Below are positions 49,401-53,285 of a stretch of 53,285 nucleotides of DNA, piece after piece. The notes under the pieces are model-generated. The model was not told where the DNA came from. It saw only the letters and a program-made list of their open reading frames with translations, and ran no database searches. The stretch is from Rhizophagus sp. LPA8_4_AMF (taxonomy: Eukaryota; Glomeromycota; Glomeromycetes; Glomerales; Glomeraceae). The stretch is from contig JADRCO010000110.1 of NCBI GenBank assembly GCA_021464525.1, positions 1-53,285 on the forward strand. Direction: 5' to 3'. The stretch's first letter is position 1; the number at the start of each line of letters is the position of its first letter. The position numbers and the translations under genes were made by a program.

Positions 49401-50559
49401 ATAAAAAAAAAGTGATTAAAACTACATTTTATAGAAGTCAATTCGGCGTTATAGTAGATCCTGTTTGAATATTTATTTTGTTTACACAAAAAATTTTTTT
49501 TTTTTTACGTGCTTTCAATGCCAAAACCGGTGTGATGTGCATCAATATTTACATCTTAATTCCAGTAAAATTTTTTAGAAGTTTCCGATGCACGTCTAAT
49601 ATCCTAATATCCTTTGAACAACGGGTTTCGGAAAATCGGCATTTTACGGTAATATATTTGAACCGAATTAGCCGATGTTAATAGTAATGCCGCAATCCCA
49701 ACACACCACTGGTGCTCAACACCCATAGTATGTGTTTTCACAAAATCTATGGCCTAAATCAAAGAAGTTGCTCTAATTAAAATTTCTCAGCACCCTCAAA
49801 AGTGGTCGGAAAAAAGGTTTAATTAGTACTATTCTTATTTTTTTATTCTGCAAATATTGCAAAATAAAAAAATTAGAAAAACTTAGAAAAAAATAAGTGA
49901 AATATATGCTACAGCATTAAGTACTGTATTGTGAAATATAATTAATACATTAATAGTATCATTTTTAACCAGATTTTTAATAATATAGAATAAAAAGTTA
50001 GGGTAACAATAAAAAAAATGCATAAATCATATAACTATGATGTTGAACACCGTGGTGCGAAATATAACTTTTGTTTATTTTTTATAACAAATATTTTAAA
50101 TATGTAAATATATATAAATAAAATTATATATATATCTATTATGCAAAAAATATTTGATATAATAAAATAAAAATAAAAACTTATAATAATTTATTAATCT
50201 TTACGAAACTTTATTAAAATTATTAAATATTAATAAAAATATTAAATTTTAAAATAAGAAAATTTATTTTGCCAACATATTATCTAATGTTAAATAATTT
50301 TAATATCAACTTAAATATAACCAATTAATTTTACACCATGTAATATAAAGTTATGTGTCAATAAATTTTTGTAAATTTTTATAGGCAATTATAATAAATT
50401 CAATTAATAGTCTTATAGTAATGGTTACTAATTTTAAAAAAAAACCAATAATTTTTACAATTAAAACATTAATTCTTGCGAAATGTTTTAAAATTATTAC
50501 GTCTATAAAAGAAAGTAATAATGTAAAATTCAAAAAAAAAGATAATAGGTGTCAGGATA
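49401..50559. other. AT-rich spacer right of the P450 array
   Basis: No gene recognised. Very AT-rich from 49850 on, with many TAAAT/ATTTA words. Open frames here are short and look like chance. Confidence 0.45.
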
Positions 50560-50815
50560 ATAAGCGGTTGGATTTTGAATTTTCAGGAATATGAACGTTG
50601 GGTTTTGTATTAGTATATTTTGAATGGTTCCCGTAGTATTCATATAATATTCAATTAAATCATTCTAACATTTGTACGACATTATGGATTCAAATTAATA
50701 TAACAGATTTGAATAAAATAATATCTATAATTTAGTTGCATGAGATTTACAAGATCATATTTCTCTTTTAATTACTTAATGACGTGACACTGGATTCCAT
50801 CCAAATTTCATAGGA
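50560..50815 (-). pseudogene. P450 fragment (exons 7-8), minus strand
   Basis: On the minus strand, 50813-50779 encodes PMKFGWNPVSRH, identical in this stretch to P450 copy 1, and 50669 to about 50575 encodes a worn NDLIEYYMN exon start. The rest of both exons and all other exons are missing, and the frame is lost after a few codons. This is a separate relic from the plus-strand one at 51316, because both contain exon 8. Confidence 0.75.
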
Positions 50816-51315
50816 TATTATAGTTGAAATAAAAATCTAATTATGCGATCTTTATATATTTGGCTATCTGGAAAAATTTACATACAATTGATTAATACAT
50901 ATACTCCTTTTCTATAAGGAGTTAGCTTAACTATATTTATAATAAAGACGTATAATAAATGAAAAGATTTTTAATTTTCTAAATAATAATTCATTTGAGA
51001 TTTAAAGATAATAAGTTTCCATATGTGATTTATTCTGTACACATCTTCATTTCCACCTGTAAATTAAATTTAACTGAAATTTCACAATCACACGTTAAAC
51101 TTGTTAAAAATGAATAAATGTATTTGACAATCTCCGAATCACAAATCATTGTCAAACAATTAACGAATTAGTATGCAAATAATTTGGATTCACAAAAATA
51201 TTTTTTCATGCACATCACAACACTTCGACCAGTGAGAAGTCAGTAATTATATCAGATCAATTTATAAATTATGTAAATTATTATTATATTAACTCGTGCC
51301 TGTAATGTTTATTCT
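50816..51315. other. spacer between two inverted P450 relics
   Basis: About 500 bp of AT-rich sequence with no recognisable exon. The last 30 bases (about 51285-51315) resemble the intron before exon 8 of copies 2 and 3. The breakpoint between the two relics lies in this stretch. Confidence 0.5.
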
Positions 51316-52285
51316 AGAATGATTTATTGGAATATTATATGAATCGACCGAATTTTGATATTACAAAACCTAATAATCTTCATTTTCATGTGTTGATAAC
51401 CTATTTTCTATTACTTTTGCGCAATCAACACAAGTAGAGCAGTTGACGTATTATATGGTAATCATATAATTTTAAGATACTCATCATTGTAAAGTTCTAT
51501 TTTAAATATTTAATGTTATATTATTTTAGATTTGGCAGGAAGACCAGAAGTATTAAATGAATTATATGAAGAAGCATTGGCATTTGATAAAGAATGTAAT
51601 GTTGGCCGATGTTCAAAAAAATGGTGAATTTAGATAGAGACACGCTGGTAACATAGGTATAACCTTAATTCTTCATACATATTAAATTAGAATTGTGATA
51701 TTAAAATAATATTTATTTTACATTCAGTTAATTTTACTCATTACATGATATCGAAAAGTTACACTTTCTCTAATGGTTTTACAATTCCAGAAGATATTTT
51801 AATAAATATCATCTATATTTAACAAAGTGAATTTATTATTAACATCTAATCTTTTATTTGTATACAGAACGTATGATTAGTTTGTATTCTGATGAAATGA
51901 TAAAGGCAAAAGAATATTTTGGTGATGATGCTGAAGAATTTAAACCATTCCGATTTTTAAATAGAAATTCTCTTGCAACCAAAGTTGATCGTTCTTATAT
52001 TGTCTTCGGTGGTGGCAAACACGCGTGTCCTGGGTATTTATTTTTATGAACAAAATATTTTATCTGCAAATTTTTGCCTATAATTAACAAAGCCTTTCTT
52101 TTTTTTATTAGTCGATTTTTTGCAATTAATGAAACAAAATTGTTTTTACATAAGATTATTTTGAAATACAAAATTTCAACAAAAAAGTGGAAAATTTGAA
52201 GATAAATATTTATTGGACCATTAACATCAGTTACATCACCTTCTCAAAGTGGCTTAGTTTTTGAAAGTAGAGTAAAAAATAATTA
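51316..52285 (+). pseudogene. P450 pseudogene (exons 8-12), plus strand
   Basis: Order and intron positions match the intact copies. An exon 8 relic (NDLLEYYMNRPNFDITKPNN from 51320) loses the I-helix frame. An exon 9 relic (LAGRPEVLNELYEEALAFDK from 51533) collapses after KECN and lacks ExxR. Next comes an AFLP-like exon relic (51740-51795), a nearly perfect heme exon (51868-52035, FGGGKHACPG) and a last exon (52112-52285) shifted by one base in the A run at about 52180. Introns are retained, so it arose by DNA duplication, not by retrocopying. It lies opposite in orientation to the functional array. Confidence 0.9.
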
Positions 52286-52340
52286 AAATGGCATCTCCTC
52301 TAGAACAGTGCTGTAATCAAAATTTCAAAATAATATTACC

Positions 52341-52494
52341 TAGTGAAATTCGATATAATGGAACCATCCGTTTCATTAGTAAAATTTGTCAAAAATCCGT
52401 TATATCGAGAAATCCGTTATATCGAGGGTAAATTAATTATAGATTAGAATAATCCGTTCCGTTATATCAAGGTTCCGATATATCGAATTTCATT
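52341..52494. mobile_element. 154-bp inverted-repeat element, pogo/Tigger-like ends (copy B)
   Basis: AGTGAAATTCGATATAATGG at the left and TATATCGAATTTCATT at the right are inverted copies of each other with one mismatch. The first 100 bases match the reverse complement of the right half of the element at 42366-42550, including AAAATTTGTCAAAAATCCGT and the ATAATTAATTTACCC word. An internal 14-base duplication (ATCCGTTATATCGAG twice) distinguishes it. It lies 55 bp beyond the P450 pseudogene. Confidence 0.75.
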
Positions 52495-53285
52495 GTGTAG
52501 TTGCTTTTCATCGCCAACAAACCTTAGAAAATTTCCTTCAATTAAAGTAAAATGTCAATTACATAATAAATATGTATCATATATACTTTATATATGATTG
52601 GGCAAAAAATATGCAAACTAAATTTCTTTACATTTGTGCACGCAATCTGATCAATCTGATGAAAAAACAATTGTGTTGCGCGTATCATCCGGTGCTACAT
52701 TAACAAGATGATCATCTACGGAAAAAAATCTCAAATTGTACACAAATCAAAATCTTACTACACATCAATGAACCCTAACAGCTCGTACCCGACTATTAAT
52801 ATCCTATAAGTAGTATATCCCTCTTTTACGGAAATGCAATATTTACTGTAAAGTCACAAAAATAAGCACCTTATGCCAGCCGAGCTCATCATAATGTATA
52901 TAACTCTGCTGCGCTTATATTTGGGGACTTCAGACTTAGTGTTGCCATATTTTGTAATACATGGTTTTCTGATTAACCGATTACCAAATAATTTTCTGGA
53001 TTGTTGGCCAGCAGTGATTTTCTTGATTTTCTTGGAAGTTTCAATGACATTTTATTGGAATTAGAAGTTTATTGGAAGATGCCGATCTTCCAATTTCAAA
53101 GCTAAGCTAGACAACGATTAATTTCGCGTTTTACGTATAGAAAAAGGGATTTTCATAATTTCGATACAGATACAAATTTCATATTGAGCATGTATTTTAA
53201 TATAAATCTATTATTATCATTTACTATAACCGGCGGTGATGATCACCGGTGACTGAAATTATGATGATCGACCAGCATTAAAAAA
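52495..53285. other. right-end sequence without recognisable gene
   Basis: A 63-codon open frame at 52873-53064 is hydrophobic but has no family resemblance or flanking splice signals. Near the end, ACCGGCGGTGATGATCACCGGT (about 53229-53250) contains a GTGATGATCAC palindrome. Nothing else recognised. Confidence 0.4.

Overview
The window looks like a chromosome segment from an AT-rich, intron-rich filamentous fungus. Coding exons are separated by many short GT-AG introns (mostly 60-100 nt). The gene content (Zn2Cys6 regulator, C-5 sterol desaturase, SWI/SNF SMARCD subunit, kinase-like/Sel1 protein, tandem cytochrome P450s) fits an early-diverging fungus, most likely an arbuscular mycorrhizal fungus such as Rhizophagus. 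That species-level assignment is inference.

Layout. 1-3.9 kb: gene-poor, with one decayed minus-strand gene relic (951-1498). 3.9-7.4 kb: a multi-exon secreted/membrane glycoprotein gene with an Ig-like region and a polytopic C-terminus, apparently carrying two frameshifts. 8.9-12.6 kb: a 1042-residue Zn2Cys6 transcription factor. 14.1-21.9 kb: a compact housekeeping island of three genes on the plus strand, separated by 260-292 bp: CBF5/dyskerin, SAD1/USP39 and SMARCD/BAF60. All three could be spliced by eye into complete reading frames. 22.7 kb: a small unknown basic protein. 24.5-26.8 kb: convergent ERG3 (plus) and SmD1 (minus). 26.8-30.2 kb: a long intergenic stretch with one coding-like relic. 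30.2-32.6 kb: a pseudokinase-Sel1 protein. 33.4-35.1 kb (minus): a KH-domain protein. 35.8-36.3 kb: an intronless secreted protein with a His...Cys layout like permuted NlpC/P60-LRAT proteins. 37.8-38.4 kb: a broken secreted/GPI-type gene. 39.0-49.2 kb (minus): three intact tandem P450 paralogues of about 490-500 residues and about 12 exons each. 50.5-52.3 kb: P450 debris in both orientations. 52.5-53.3 kb: nothing recognised.

How the parts relate. The 14-27 kb part is core nuclear machinery: pseudouridylation of rRNA, pre-mRNA splicing (USP39 and SmD1 both act on spliceosomal snRNPs), chromatin remodelling and sterol synthesis. From 30 kb on the window looks accessory: a pseudokinase with a helical N-terminus, a candidate secreted hydrolase-like protein, a P450 array that is still expanding and decaying, inverted-repeat elements with pogo/Tigger-like ends, a long imperfect inverted repeat, and tandem repeats directly upstream of the P450 start codons that differ in number between paralogues. 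No CRISPR, rRNA or convincing tRNA was found. The most unusual signals are the outlier first intron of SMARCD (247 nt, folded, with boxes resembling an H/ACA snoRNA), a GC-AG intron in the same gene, the pseudokinase architecture, and the repeat/TIR structure of the P450 cluster.
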